Shown one piece after another: positions 33,212 through 43,981 of a stretch of DNA of 64,000 bases. Both the position numbers and the translations under genes were made by a program. Within the stretch, counting starts at the first letter, position 1. Every line of letters begins with the position of its first letter. Origin of the DNA: Heterohyrax brucei (taxonomy: Eukaryota > Chordata > Mammalia > Hyracoidea > Procaviidae); NCBI GenBank assembly GCA_028571685.1, contig CM053143.1:139968829-140032828 (forward strand), read 5' to 3'. The notes below the pieces were generated by a model, which searched no databases, was not told the DNA's origin, and worked only from the letters and a program-made list of their open reading frames with translations.

Positions 33212-33418
33212 AAATGGAGTCCCTGGATGGCACAAATGGTTAGATACTTGACTACTAACCAAAATGTTGGTGGTTTGAATCTAGCCTGAGGCACCTCCAA
33301 AGAAATCCCAGGTGATCTACTTCCAGAAGATCACTGGCATTGAAAATCCTATGAAGCCCAGTTCTTCTCTGGCATACGTGGGGTCATCAGGAGCAGGAGT
33401 CAGTTCCATGATACCTAC
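33212..33418 (+). mobile_element. AfroSINE-type SINE, long form, sense
   Basis: 'gagtccctggatggcacaaa', 'gttggtggtttgaatctagc', 'caggtgatctacttccagaa' and 'ggggtcatcaggagcaggag'. It follows the MIR directly, inside the inverted-repeat spacer. Confidence 0.85.
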
Positions 33419-33864
33419 TAACATTCAAATGCATTCTGTTTTATATGGAAAATTCTAGAATGTTGCCCTGGTCTACACTCCTGGTTAATCTGTATTGCCC
33501 AAGGTAACCAATTATGAAAGAGCTGTAAGGAGTTTATTTGTATGCTTGGTTCCACTGCATTTTACTAGTTCTTCTTTATTACCCTGAGAATGAGGCAAGC
33601 CGGCTTTGGGACAAGAGCATTTAAATACCAGCCAGGAGCCGTGATGCAGAGCCCGCTTCTTTACTACTGTCTGAGTTGGAACAAGCATGCCTCATCTTCA
33701 TCTCCTGATAAATGGCAGCACAAGTGCAAATATCTCTCCTTCCTAATTCCTAATTCCTTGAAGCAGCAAACTCAAGACAGGTATTTTGAGGATGAAATGA
33801 GGTCATGGAAATGAAAGAGCTTTGGAAAGAGTAAACGATCTTACAAATAAACAGCACTATCAAG

Positions 33865-33960
33865 GGAAATAGTTTATTATTCAACAAATATTTACCCCAA
33901 GTGCCTATCGGGTGCAAGGACCAAATACAGTTTTATCTTCAAGTAGCTGGTAAATCTTGT
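33865..33960 (+). mobile_element. Old repeat fragment, L2/MIR-related
   Basis: 'ttattcaacaaatatttacc', 'ccaagtgcctatcgggtgca' and 'aggaccaaatacagtttta' resemble the common 'ttcaacaaatatttattgagc' repeat. Confidence 0.4.
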
Positions 33961-34249
33961 TCTGTGGTAGAAGAAATTCCTAAGAGACTGTGAAAGTTGA
34001 TTGAAAACAGGTAATGTGAAGAAATGAGGGGTGAGAGAAAGACCAACTTCACCTTCTTCATAATTTTTCAACAGGCTAACCTGACAGTGTTTTCCAGAAC
34101 TTTCCTCAGTGTGGCTAGCCCAGAGCACTTTATAACACAGCTTCTTTGTCAAGCCAACTCCAGTGGAAGTCAAGTTGAGTATACATTTCTAAACAGCCTG
34201 AAAGTGCAACACCTTCTACACAGCTCGCTCATAGCTCTGATTTAGCGCT

Positions 34250-34416
34250 AACTGCTCCGATGGCATAGCAATCAAGTGCAGACAGCTGCTAACCAAAAGG
34301 TCAGCAGTTTGACTCCACCAGGCACTCCTTCGAAACTCTATGGGGCAGTTCTGCTCAGTCCCACTGGATCACTATGAGTCTGAATCAACTCCGTGGTAAT
34401 GGGTTAGAGTTTTGGC
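34250..34416 (+). mobile_element. AfroSINE-type SINE, short form, sense
   Basis: 'taaccaaaaggtcagcagtt', 'tgactccaccaggcactcct', 'actctatggggcagttctgc' and 'cactatgagtctgaatcaac'. The head is partly degraded. Confidence 0.85.
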
Positions 34417-34650
34417 TAGGCTTTGGCTTTTGAAGAAGCAGATATTTCTTGAAAGGATCTGACATTAATTGTCCCAGAAAATTCAAGATTTGGCCACAGT
34501 CCCTTTCTCCAAGGCTCACCAGTTTATGGCAAGTTCTCTGTCTAAGTTTTCCACAGCTCCCAGGCTTCAGTTAAAGGCGGAAAGTACCACTCTGTATTTC
34601 TTCTATATTCTGATCAAAGCAGAAACGTCTGGTTCCTCAGATTTCACCGG

Positions 34651-35443
34651 TTTTTTTTTTTTTTTTTTTTTGTAGCTGCTCTTTATTTTCTTCCATTTTT
34701 CACATAAACAGGGCCTTGGTAAAGAACAGGGCTGGCTGATATGTAAGCCATGGCACCTTGGACACACGCATCCAGTGAATTTAATAGGGACTTTTGAGAC
34801 CTTGTAAAGCAAAGTGAGAAACAGCAGCTGCTTGTCTACTCAGGGCCTAAATCAATAACGTGGTATGCATTTGTCACAAAGGTAAACACACCATTTTGAA
34901 ACGGGAAAATTGGAAAGGGGGCCCAAGGCTTATCAACAGGGAGAGGTCAAAGATAAAGAATGTCAGTTTTCCTGGTGCCCGGAGACAAATGGGTCTTAGG
35001 AAGAAGGTGTGAGCCCCACAGGCCTCTGAGTGGACAGTCTAGGAAAGATCCCAAAGAACAGGGCTCTGCCTAACCCCCTCCTTCTACACATCTGGGCTCC
35101 CTGGGTGTGCTTTCAGCGCAGAAAGCCCTCTTCTTCTGTGCAGCTGCTTTTTTTTTTTTAACATGCGTTTCAGAATTTGCACTTCCAAGTGACACTTGCC
35201 TTCGTCAAAGTAGTCCTGCTTGGGAAGGTCGTCATCTTGTCCACCAGTGTCATCTTCGAATGCTACTTTGTATGCAGATAAAGACACAGTCTTGTGAATG
35301 TTCTCAGTGGCCTGCAAGTCAAAGCTTGGCTTAGATTTCGAGAAGATGCTAAAAATCTGATGAAGCATGTGATCAACCCAGTAACATGCTTTTGTGTGGA
35401 AAAATAAGACACAAGTATAGAATAAAAACCAAACCAAACTCAT
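34651..35443 (-). pseudogene. Probable processed retrocopy of an unidentified mRNA
   Basis: On the minus strand this ends in a poly(A) run of about 21 (34671-34651) placed 10 bases after AATAAA (34687-34682). The A run sits right where a cleaved, polyadenylated message would end. About 400 bases of 3' UTR-like sequence lie upstream. The minus frame 35084-35443 (119 codons) contains LQATENIHKTVSLSAYKVAF and GGQDDDLPKQDYFDEGKCH, then an A-rich interruption. I do not recognise the parent gene, and no target-site duplication was found, so the 5' limit is a guess. An alternative is a genuine terminal exon next to a chance A run. Confidence 0.5.
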
Positions 35444-35607
35444 AGCTGATGTTTAATGAAGCATGTATTGTTCTGAGGAGCCTGGTAGTCCAATGGTATA
35501 ATCCTGTTAAAATGCATGTACAGTACTTTGAAGTGTATTTCTTCAGACATGATTAATAAATTAGTAAGACTCGGAAAGCAGGGAAATGAGAACATGAAAA
35601 ATAGGAC

Positions 35608-35822
35608 CAAGACCTTTTGATGGTGCAAGAAAGCAGGAAAAGACCCCAACAGCTGCTAACCCAGAACTTGGCAATGTGAATCCACTAGCCACTCTTCTGG
35701 GAAGAACACTTGGCAATTGGCTACCGTGAAGAGTTTAGCCAACAAACCCCATAAGGGCTGTTTTACTCTGTCCTACAAGGTGGCTGTGAGTCTGAGTCAA
35801 CTTGATGTCACACAGCAACAAT
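35608..35822 (+). mobile_element. AfroSINE-type SINE, long form, sense
   Basis: 'caacagctgctaacccagaa', 'ctcttctgggaagaacactt', 'gggctgttttactctgtcct' and 'gtggctgtgagtctgagtca'. Confidence 0.8.
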
Positions 35823-35825
35823 AAC

Positions 35826-36078
35826 AGGTACTATTTTAAGGGTTATGAACAGGTTGTCTGATTTAACACTTCCAATAACTCTGTGGGGTATGGACAGTAC
35901 TATCTCAGTTTTACAGAAAAAAGGGAACTGAAGCACAGAGAAGTTAAAAAAAATGTGCCCAGTGTCACACAGCTGGTAATCAGTGGGGCTGGAATCTAAA
36001 TCTAGCTGAAATCAATATGCACCCAGCATCAGGTTCGAGAAGCCGCACACTTAACCGTTCATTATACTGTCTTCCTAA
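35826..36078 (-). mobile_element. MIR, antisense
   Basis: 'aacacttccaataactctgt', 'atctcagttttacagaaaaa', 'agtgtcacacagctggtaat' and 'cacacttaaccgttcattat'. Confidence 0.8.
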
Positions 36079-36107
36079 TTTATGTTAGTGGTTTATAACT
36101 TGATGAA

Positions 36108-36288
36108 TTGAGGGGCATTGCAATGGTTGAAAGCAATGAACAGCTATCCAAAATTTCCGTGGTTGGAACTAACAGTGGGTCCATGGGAGAAAGATGTGGC
36201 AGTCTTCTTTCTTAGAGATCTACGGCCTTGGAAACCCTATGGGGTCTCTATGAGTAGAAATTGACTCAGCGGGGGTAGATTTTGTTTA
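36108..36288 (+). mobile_element. AfroSINE-type SINE, long form, sense, diverged
   Basis: 'ggggcattgcaatggttgaa', 'ccatgggagaaagatgtggc', 'gccttggaaaccctatgggg' and 'ctctatgagtagaaattgac'. Confidence 0.75.
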
Positions 36289-36332
36289 TAAGAATGTTCC
36301 CAGAGTTACTCGTCAGACATTTTATTCAAACA

Positions 36333-36492
36333 AAACCCACTGCTGATAGGTCGATTCCAACTCATAGTGACCATATAGGACAGAGTAGAATTGCTTGCTT
36401 CATTGAGTTTCCAAGGAGTTCCTGATGGATTTGAACTGCCAGCCTTTTGTTTAGCAGCTGTAGCACTTAACACTACACAGCCAGGGTTTCAA
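36333..36492 (-). mobile_element. AfroSINE-type SINE, short form, antisense
   Basis: 'gataggtcgattccaactca', 'tataggacagagtagaattg', 'gccttttgtttagcagctgt' and 'aacactacacagccagggtt'. Confidence 0.88.
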
Positions 36493-36527
36493 GGCTCCCG
36501 TTAAAATGCACATACAGTACTTTGGAG

Positions 36528-36555
36528 TCCGTCTGTCCATCCGTCCGTCCATCTA
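36528..36555. repeat. (TCCG/TCCA)n microsatellite
   Basis: 'gtctgtccatccgtccgtcc' region, about seven tetranucleotide units. Confidence 0.8.
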
Positions 36556-36745
36556 TTAATCCAACAGACATTTACTGGGGATCTGTGATGTTCCAGGCAT
36601 CGTACCAAGAGGTAGGATACAGCATTGAGCACCAACAAATTAAGCCCCTCTCAAAGTTTAGAGTAGAAGGGGAAAAGTAAAATACAGACTGTGATAAGAG
36701 CTTTGAAAGAGAAGTGTGAAATGCTTTGAATAGGGGATCAGGATG
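36540..36745 (+). mobile_element. Old repeat fragment, L2/MIR-related
   Basis: 'aacagacatttactggggat', 'gttccaggcatcgtaccaag' and 'ggatacagcattgagcacca' resemble the same old repeat as at 33865. Confidence 0.4.
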
Positions 36746-37002
36746 GGACTGCCAGTTTTACAATATGTATTACGGTGTGGGTTTGGGAAGGGGAAGCCAG
36801 AGATGTCAAAAGAGGGACATGAAAAGACTCAACATGGTAGATGACGCTCAATGCTGAATAAAACTCAATTGGGTCTCCAAGCGGAATACCCCCTCAATGT
36901 TTGGTGATGAGCTAGTATATATGGGTACAAACTGCTTTAGCTCCGTGAAAGAAATTATTATGGTCTTACAACATGGGATTATTTATTTATTTTAAAAGGG
37001 CA

Positions 37003-37182
37003 CAAAACCCAAAACTCTACTGCTGTCAAGCTGGCTTTGACTCATGTTGACCTCATGTATTACAGACTAGAGCTGAGCTCCATGGAGTTTTCTTGGCTAT
37101 AATCTTTGTAGCTTTTTTCTCATGGTGCCATTGGGTAGGTTTGAACTGCTAAGCACAAACTATTTGTACCACCCAGGGACCT
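37003..37182 (-). mobile_element. AfroSINE-type SINE, long form, antisense
   Basis: 'gctgtcaagctggctttgac', 'atggagttttcttggctata', 'ccattgggtaggtttgaact' and 'tttgtaccacccagggacc'. Confidence 0.85.
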
Positions 37183-37747
37183 TGTGCTGTTATTTAAAGG
37201 TGAAGAAATATAATGATTTTGAACTTGCACTCAGCTTTGCTCCCTCCTGACTTCAGTGCTATTCATCACTTAAACAATCTCCATGTTAGTTGCCTCATGG
37301 GTGAGATGATAAGGTCAGGCAAACACTGTTTCTAGGCTCCCTTGAGTAGCTGTGTGAAGCTGTGGTAAGTTCCAGAGGACTGCTACCACTGTCTGTCTTC
37401 AGTTTTCTTGAGTGTCTGCAGAGCTTAAGGGTGCCTCCGGTTACCCAAAGGGAATCCATAAGGAAGTATGGTAGTGAAGGTGTAGGGTCCCAGAGAGTCA
37501 GGTGGGGAGAATAGAGAGAAGCTTCTTCCTTCTGCTCCTACAGAAGACAGAATCAGGCAAAAATCTTCAACACTTTATATACTGAAATTTAGAAGCTGCT
37601 CTGCTTTAACAGAGACCATATTAATTCACTTTGGAAATTTCTACGAAGACAAAATTTGCCTCACCAATTAATATTTTTTGAAAAGTGCAACTCAAATGAT
37701 TGCTCAGTGAACGCTTTTCAGAGATGACAGTTAACATTCAATGAACA
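37183..37747. other. No recognised repeat
   Basis: Nothing recognised. Confidence 0.3.
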
Positions 37748-37938
37748 CTTTGTTGTTGTAGATGGATGTTGTTGAGTCAATTTTCAACTCATAAATACCC
37801 CATGTGTCAGAGAAAAACTGTCCCATGGGGTTTTCTAGGCTGTAATCTTTATAGGAGCAGATCGCCAGGTCTTCTTCCAGCAGAGTCGCTGAATGGGTAT
37901 GAATGGTTAGAGCTCAGCTGGTGCTCCACCAGAGCTCC
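37748..37938 (-). mobile_element. AfroSINE-type SINE, long form, antisense
   Basis: 'gttgttgagtcaattttcaa', 'catggggttttctaggctgt', 'aggagcagatcgccaggtct' and 'gctggtgctccaccagagct'. Part of the head is lost. Confidence 0.85.
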
Positions 37939-38172
37939 TTCACTGAGCACTTAGTGTGTGCTAATTGCTTCATATTTAATTTTTGATTTAATTCTCACAC
38001 TAAGTCTAATAAGTAAATATTGTGTTGTTATCCCCATTTTTCAGTTGAGAAAACAGAGGTGTAGAGAGATCACGTGACATGCTCAAAGTCTTACCCACTC
38101 TAAGTGGGACAAACAAGATTGGAATTGAGGTCTGCCTAGCGCAAAGTTTGTGCTCTCAAACACTGTTCCCTA
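37939..38172 (-). mobile_element. MIR, antisense
   Basis: 'cactgagcacttagtgtgtg', 'atccccatttttcagttgag', 'agagagatcacgtgacatgc' and 'gattggaattgaggtctgcc'. Confidence 0.8.
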
Positions 38173-39489
38173 TGGCCTCCTCATTAGATGAACTCGATAT
38201 TCAAATAATCACCAACTTGTTAGTCTTTCATTAAGAAAAACTAGTCCTAATGACGTTGAGCCCAACATGGCCAGGTTTTGTAGATGAGTGAAATTTTTGG
38301 AAATAACTGGAATTCTAATAAAGTGTTGTCAAGTTCCTATTTTGCTAAATAGCTTCTAAGAAAACTATTTTCACTATTATTTTACTAAAGAAAGAAAATC
38401 TTTCAAACCAAAACAAAGAACTGAACACTCTCAGAATTTAAACATTCAATAAATTTAGCCTCATGACAAATTACTGTATTGCTATTGTTTTTCCCATTTT
38501 GCTCAGACCAGTGAAAAGAGGACCCCGACCACTGAGCTGTATGTACCACTGTGCGAACTGACATTTGAGAGTATCTGTCCTTTGGCCCTCTATTAGTAAC
38601 ACTACGATTTTGAATATAGCTAGAAAAATATGAGGTGTTTCTTGTATTCTTTTTTAACTCAGACTTGCCACTAACTTTATCTGGTTTCTGTCCTCTCCCA
38701 CCACACAATTCGTCTGAATTTTTGAGATTTCCCTATCGTCTCTAGTAAGATTCCTGGAGACAAGGTCTCTCAATATATACATATACATCTATATATATTT
38801 TACTAAAATCACTGTGTTATTGAAGTTATTGAGTGTCAAATCAAATGACTGAGTGGGTCTTGGGCCAAAACCCACGAGCGTATTTTAAAAATGACCAGTG
38901 ATTTAAAAGTGGTAATCCATCACAGTGTGAATGGGCAAAGAGACTTAACTTCAGCTAAGAGTCAAAGGCATGGCTCTGATCAACGTTTGGCCTGATCTGA
39001 TTTGTTTGGGGCCGATGACCTTTCCCTGTTCTGGCCTTTTTTTTTCCCCCCAGATATTTCTTTGGCCGTTCGACATTACACAGTTCTAGGTTTATGAGTT
39101 GTAGGTTATCTTGAGAGCAACAACTTTTCTGGGGTGTATGTGAAAATTCTACCAGGTAAACTGTGTCACTATTTTACTTCTTGCTGACACTTTGGGGGCA
39201 ATCTGTCAAAAGTGTGTGAAATGTCTTCCTTTTCAAATTAAGTGAATCCCACTATGCGGAAACACTACCTCGGTGAAATCTTTGAACAATAGAAATAAAA
39301 TGCTGGACCTGATACTCTTACGTCAGTGAGAAAATGCCTCCATATCTTCAAATCCCATGATAGACAATCATTTCAAATATTTCAGGATTTTGACCTCTCA
39401 CTTCCCCCTGAGAGTTTACAGTGAATCAGATGACATAAAAATAAAGATGAAATCTTTGACGGTTTTAGTTAAAATTCCATACCAGCATA
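38173..39489. other. Repeat-poor island
   Basis: About 1.3 kb with no recognised repeat besides a short 'atatatacatatacatc' tract near 38775. No exon is recognised; the 101-codon minus frame 38403-38708 has no familiar domain. Confidence 0.4.
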
Positions 39490-39662
39490 GACTTTAGCAA
39501 TAGACATGTCTGAATCCCTATGTGTATTTCACCACTTACGTCTCAGTGACTTTGGACAATTGAACCTCTGTAAGCCTCAGTTTCTCCATGTATAAAAAAG
39601 AGGGTGGAGCCAGATACTATACATGAAGTTCTTAGCATTGTAGCTAGTGCATAGCGAAAGTT
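39490..39662 (+). mobile_element. MIR, sense
   Basis: 'cactttggacaattgaacct'-like core ('gtgactttggacaattgaac'), 'taagcctcagtttctccatg' and 'ttagcattgtagctagtgca'. Confidence 0.65.
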
Positions 39663-39974
39663 AAAAAAAAAATGTGTTTGAACTTATCAAATTTTCTACG
39701 TGCTTCGCTGTATTTCCGAGCATCCTTTGTTTTTAGTTGGGACCAATGGACTTCGAACACACATGTCACATCTGGCTGAGGTAGTTACAGACTGGTGTTT
39801 ATCCTCTGTTTCTCTCTTCTCATGCCATAGTGACTTTGAAAGCCACATGTTACATTGGTGGCTCCCTGAGTCACTGGTTGGAAGATAACTCCCATTGACT
39901 TTTCAAGTTTTGTGTAAAGGCACATCAGATTTTTTCAGGTAAAGGCAAGCAGTTTGGGGGATGTTGTGATTTGT

Positions 39975-40272
39975 TTATCACTACTGTTAGGTCCTGTTGA
40001 GTAGACTCCAACTCATAGTGACTTTTATGTATAGCAGAATGAAACATCACCTGGTTATGCCCCATCCCCATGATCACTGATATGTTTGAGCCCATGGTTG
40101 GATATTGTGTCAGTTCATCTTGTTGAAGGCTTCTCTTGTTTTCCTCGGCCCTGTACTTTACCAAACACGGTACCTTTTATGGTAAATGATGTCTGTAGAC
40201 AATATGTCCAAAGTAAGCCAGCTAAAGTCTCACCACCTCACTTCTACGGAACATCTTAGAAGAATGTTCTGT
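39975..40272 (-). mobile_element. RTE 3' end fragment, antisense
   Basis: 'ctgttaggtcctgttgagta', 'gatatgtttgagcccatggt', 'ctgtactttaccaaacacgg' and 'aatatgtccaaagtaagcca' follow the antisense RTE 3' end. Confidence 0.8.
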
Positions 40273-40279
40273 ATATATG

Positions 40280-40345
40280 AGTCAGTATATGTATATTTTT
40301 ATTCATGTGTGTATGTATGTGTATATATACACAAAAACATATGCT
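40280..40345. repeat. (TATG/TA)n microsatellite
   Basis: 'gtgtgtatgtatgtgtatat' and neighbouring interrupted units. Confidence 0.7.
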
Positions 40346-40499
40346 TTTATTCAAATCACATTTTTTTTACCAGGAACCCATTTTCATGGTGCCAAGTCAG
40401 TTTTCCAGGTGAGAAATGCAGAGAGTCCTTCCAGCTCACCCATAAATTGCCTCTTCCCAACATGTAAGAGGAGAAGCCTGTGTTAAGGGCCTGACTTCC

Positions 40500-41803
40500 T
40501 ACCAACAAGTCACCAAGGCACTGGGAAAAATCCTGCTACCCAATGGCTATGAATTTGCTCTGCGGCCTGCCAAGACTTCTAAATCTTCAGATTAGTTCTA
40601 CTCACCACAAGTCTATGTAACTTTCCAGGGCAAAATGTAGGAGATCCCACTTAAATTGTTGATTCAAGAGCTTAATGAAAGCTGAACAACTAGGATTTCA
40701 GTGAGTAATGAATCCTAAACATTGGAGGTCTTAGGGTTTGGGCATCCCTGTGAGGTTCTGGGTCACACTGAGACTGAGCGGACACTGTCCAGCCCAACAG
40801 GGAGAGTCTTGAAACCAATTACAAGGTGCCAGGAGCTAGTTAATTCAAATAGTTTTTAATTTATCTAATTTGAATGGTCTCAAAATTAATCATTGACATA
40901 GATACAGTCAGTTTCAAGAGATAAAACTAAAAACCCCATTGGCATTCTGTCAATTAAGATTCGTACCATTTAAAAACTCATTTACAATAGAAATACAAGT
41001 GGGCTTTTCAGTGATTGTTCTTTTCCCCAAGTGAGTAAACAATAGCAGGGAATTTAAAAGCAAAAGAAAATCTAGTTTATGATCTGTGCTTTAACCTCAG
41101 TGCTTGTGTGTGGTTTGTATTTATCGGTTGACTGGAACTGGAAAACTAGGTCAATCTATTTACTGCTCTAGTTTGAGTGGTTAGCTAACGGGCCTTACTT
41201 GGGGGCACATTTCTGATGAGCAACTGCTTCTAAATAAATAAAGCTTGGGCCAAAATCTTTTTAAACTGGATGAAAATATTTCCTTTTACATTGGTTGCGC
41301 TGTACTTTTTGAACAAGTAAAAGACCAATTTGGGGTTTCAGATCTCCTTTAGGGTTGTTTTACTGCTTCAGACTCATACATATGTGTAAAAACATAAAAG
41401 GAGGTTAATCCAAAGCTCTTGGAGCAGGGAGATATGATTGACTGCTGGCCTTCTTAGGACAGGTCACTACACAAAGCTAAGCATTTAAAAGAATCCTACC
41501 TCAGATCGTGAGTTCATAAAGACGACTTGCCCGAGAGGCAGAGTTGTTTGTAGACGGCTGTGCAGGCAGAGAGTCTCAGACGCCCTTGAGAGGGAGAACA
41601 ACTGGGACTAGCTTCCACCGTAACAGCCTGTCCTCGCTTATTACTGTGGAAGTTTACCGAATCAGTCTCAGATCCCGGAGCTAATCCTGTTTAGATTAGA
41701 AAGATAACTGTTTCCTATGACCCACACTGACTTTAGATGGGATTGGAGGCCTGTTTTGTGGTGGTGTTGAGGACATGGTGGTGAGAGCCTTTAACAAAAG
41801 TCT
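40500..41803. other. Repeat-poor AT-rich island
   Basis: About 1.3 kb without any recognised repeat, a long such run for this window. It could hold conserved noncoding sequence, which only comparison can show. Confidence 0.4.
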
Positions 41804-41984
41804 TTGGTCCCTGAGTGGTGTAAAAGATTAAGTGCTCAGCTGCTAACTGAAAGGTGAACCCACCCAGAGGTACCTTAGAAGAAAGGGCCTGGCAACCTGC
41901 TCCCGAATGATCTCACAGCCTTGAAAACCCCTACAGAACATGGTTCTACTCTGAGTTGGAATTGATTCAACAGCAATTATAGTC
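41804..41984 (+). mobile_element. AfroSINE-type SINE, long form, sense
   Basis: 'gtccctgagtggtgtaaaag', 'gctcagctgctaactgaaag', 'gaagaaagggcctggcaacc' and 'gagttggaattgattcaaca'. Confidence 0.85.
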
Positions 41985-42467
41985 AGCCACCGTGGTAAGC
42001 ACACTATGATAACCCAAAGACCTGTGAAACGAAGCAAGGTAACACCAGAGTTTGATTACTCCACAGTGGTCCACTGACCAGCTTCTAGCCAGGTAGTAGA
42101 GATCAGGATGTGGATCTTTTGGGGCTCAGGGACACAGCAGTGGCCTTGTCCGGCACTGAGTGTGTCACTGAGGCAAAAAATCCCCGAGCAATGTTAGGAA
42201 GCACTCTGCAGCTGTCCTGAATGCAGCTGTGTGCCTCCACAAACTGTGCCTCAGCATCTCTGAAGGCAGAACGAGAGCTGGAGAGTGGTTTTCAAATGTT
42301 TACAGCTGTCAAAACTTTTCTGCAACCCACTGCTTATAAATGGGAGTCCAAGGAGCAGGAATGGAGAACCACCCACTCCTCACCCCACCCTGCCCCATGG
42401 CCCACCTAAAGGACCTGCCCAGAGAGCACAGGTTAAAATCTATCATTTAAAGCAGGTCATCTCCCAA

Positions 42468-42471
42468 AATT

Positions 42472-42502
<31 letters not shown>

Positions 42503-42530
42503 ATACATATATATATATATATACACACAT
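42468..42530. repeat. (TA)n microsatellite at an L1 3' end
   Basis: Long TA run with a few TG units, lying where the L1 poly(A) tail (as T on this strand) would be. Confidence 0.85.
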
Positions 42531-43105
42531 TGTACTTCAAGTGAAGGTTTACCAGCTAAGTCAATCTGCCTTATAAAATCCCTGCACACACACCATTATG
42601 CAGCTCTAGCTGCTCTTCCCGCTACGAGACAGCACACTCCTCCTTTCTGCCCTCTATTTCCCGTATTCATTCAACCAACTCCTGTTCTCCCTCCCCACCC
42701 TCCCACAGTGCCTGCGGTCAGGAGCTGCTCGAGCAGCTTCATGTACATACTTAAGTCAAGAAGCACAGTCTTCACCAACATCATTCCATGTCTCATAGTC
42801 CAGTCCAATCCTTGTCTGAAGAGTTTGCTTAAGTACTGGTTTCAGCTCTGGGCCAGCAGGGAGGCTGGGGGCCAAGTCCATAGGGGGCCCTCCAGCACAG
42901 CAGGATGTTGGACCATCAATTCTAGTCTTTTAATAGAGTTCTGGATCTGGACACCCACTTTTATCCCATTACATCAGGGACTCTACATTGTGTTCCCTGA
43001 CAGGGCAGTCATTGGTGGCGGTCAGGCAACATCTAGTTCTTCTGGTCTCATGCTGATGTATGCTCTGAATCATATGGCCCCTTTTGTTTCTAGGGATCTC
43101 AAATT
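42531..43105 (-). mobile_element. L1 3' UTR, antisense, strongly 5'-truncated
   Basis: Elephant-type L1 3' UTR read backwards: 'cttcaagtgaaggtttacca', 'agacagcacactcctccttt', 'ttgtctgaagagtttgctta', 'gttccctgacagggcagtca' and 'tctagttcttctggtctcat'. A 274-codon plus frame (42285-43109) runs across it but is antisense to noncoding UTR. Confidence 0.85.
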
Positions 43106-43202
43106 TTAATGTGCATCAGCATTACCTGGATCTTGTTAAAAAACTGATTTTGATTCAGAAGTTTAGCTGATTCACAAGGAAACAGTGCTATCCAATCTCC
43201 TG

Positions 43203-43424
43203 AGGGCATTATCAGGAGGGACCAGTACCTGGAGAAGGACATCACATTTGGTAAACTAGGGGGTCAGCAACAAAAGAGGCAGACCTTTAATGAGATGGAT
43301 TGACACAGTTGCTGCAACAATGGACTCAGACCTAGCAACACTTGTGAGGATGGTGCAAAGACTGGCCAACATTTCCTTTTCTTAAACAGAGTGGACTTGA
43401 CAGCACTTACCAACAACACAACTT
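43203..43424 (+). mobile_element. RTE 3' end fragment, sense
   Basis: 'gggaccagtacctggagaag', 'agatggattgacacagttgc', 'gctgcaacaatggactcaga' and the end 'cttgacagcacttaccaaca' with a short CAA tail. Part of the tail motif is deleted. Confidence 0.8.
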
Positions 43425-43789
43425 AGGTATTTGAGAAATTTGTAGCGGCAGTTTGGGGCAACACAGGAATTAGAGCAATATTGGCATTTAGTAAGCGGTA
43501 GCTTGGGAGGCCTTAGAAGCCGGGATGTGCAGGTCAGTCTCACATGACAAGGAGTTGTCCTGTGTCCAACCCGACTATTTATTCTTTAAATTTGACAGAT
43601 GAAGAAAAGGTTTTTTTTTTTTTGTTTGTTTTTTTCTTCCTCAACTCTTTATTTTGGAAAATATTCAGATTTACAGAAAAGTTGCAAAAATAGTTTCAGA
43701 AACATCTGATTATCTAACCTATATTCTTCAGTTGGTAACATTTTGGCACATTCCCTATATTATTGCTTTATGGTTTTCTTTGTGTGTAT

Positions 43790-43972
43790 GAGGAGCCCTG
43801 ACGGTGATGCGGAAACCCTAGTAGCATATGGTTAAGAGCTATCACTACTAACCGAAAGGCCAGCAGTTCAAATCCACCAGGTACTCCTTGTAAATTCTAT
43901 AGAGCAATTCCACTCTGTTCTATATGGTTACCATGAGTTGGAATTGACTCACTGGTGATAGATTTGGATTTT
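43790..43972 (+). mobile_element. AfroSINE-type SINE, short form, sense
   Basis: 'gaaaccctagtagcatatgg', 'ctaaccgaaaggccagcagt', 'ttctatagagcaattccact' and 'accatgagttggaattgact'. A second head fragment 'aggagccctgacggtgatgc' precedes it. Confidence 0.85.
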
Positions 43973-43981
43973 TTTCTTTTT

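Larger units (their letters stand above)
32558..33573. repeat. Imperfect inverted repeat, arms about 155 bp
   Basis: Left arm 32558-32718, right arm 33421-33573, inverted with respect to each other; for example 'gttctagaattttccaca' and 'aaaacagaatgcattt' on the left against 'tggaaaattctagaat' and 'aaatgcattctgtttt' on the right. The roughly 700-bp spacer contains a MIR and a SINE. The arms match no repeat I know. Confidence 0.85.

Noticed and set aside
42285..43109. 274-codon open frame on the plus strand, the longest in the window
   Set aside because: It crosses a TA microsatellite and runs antisense to a noncoding L1 3' UTR. A Tyr/Ile-rich stretch comes from the TA repeat. No gene-like features.
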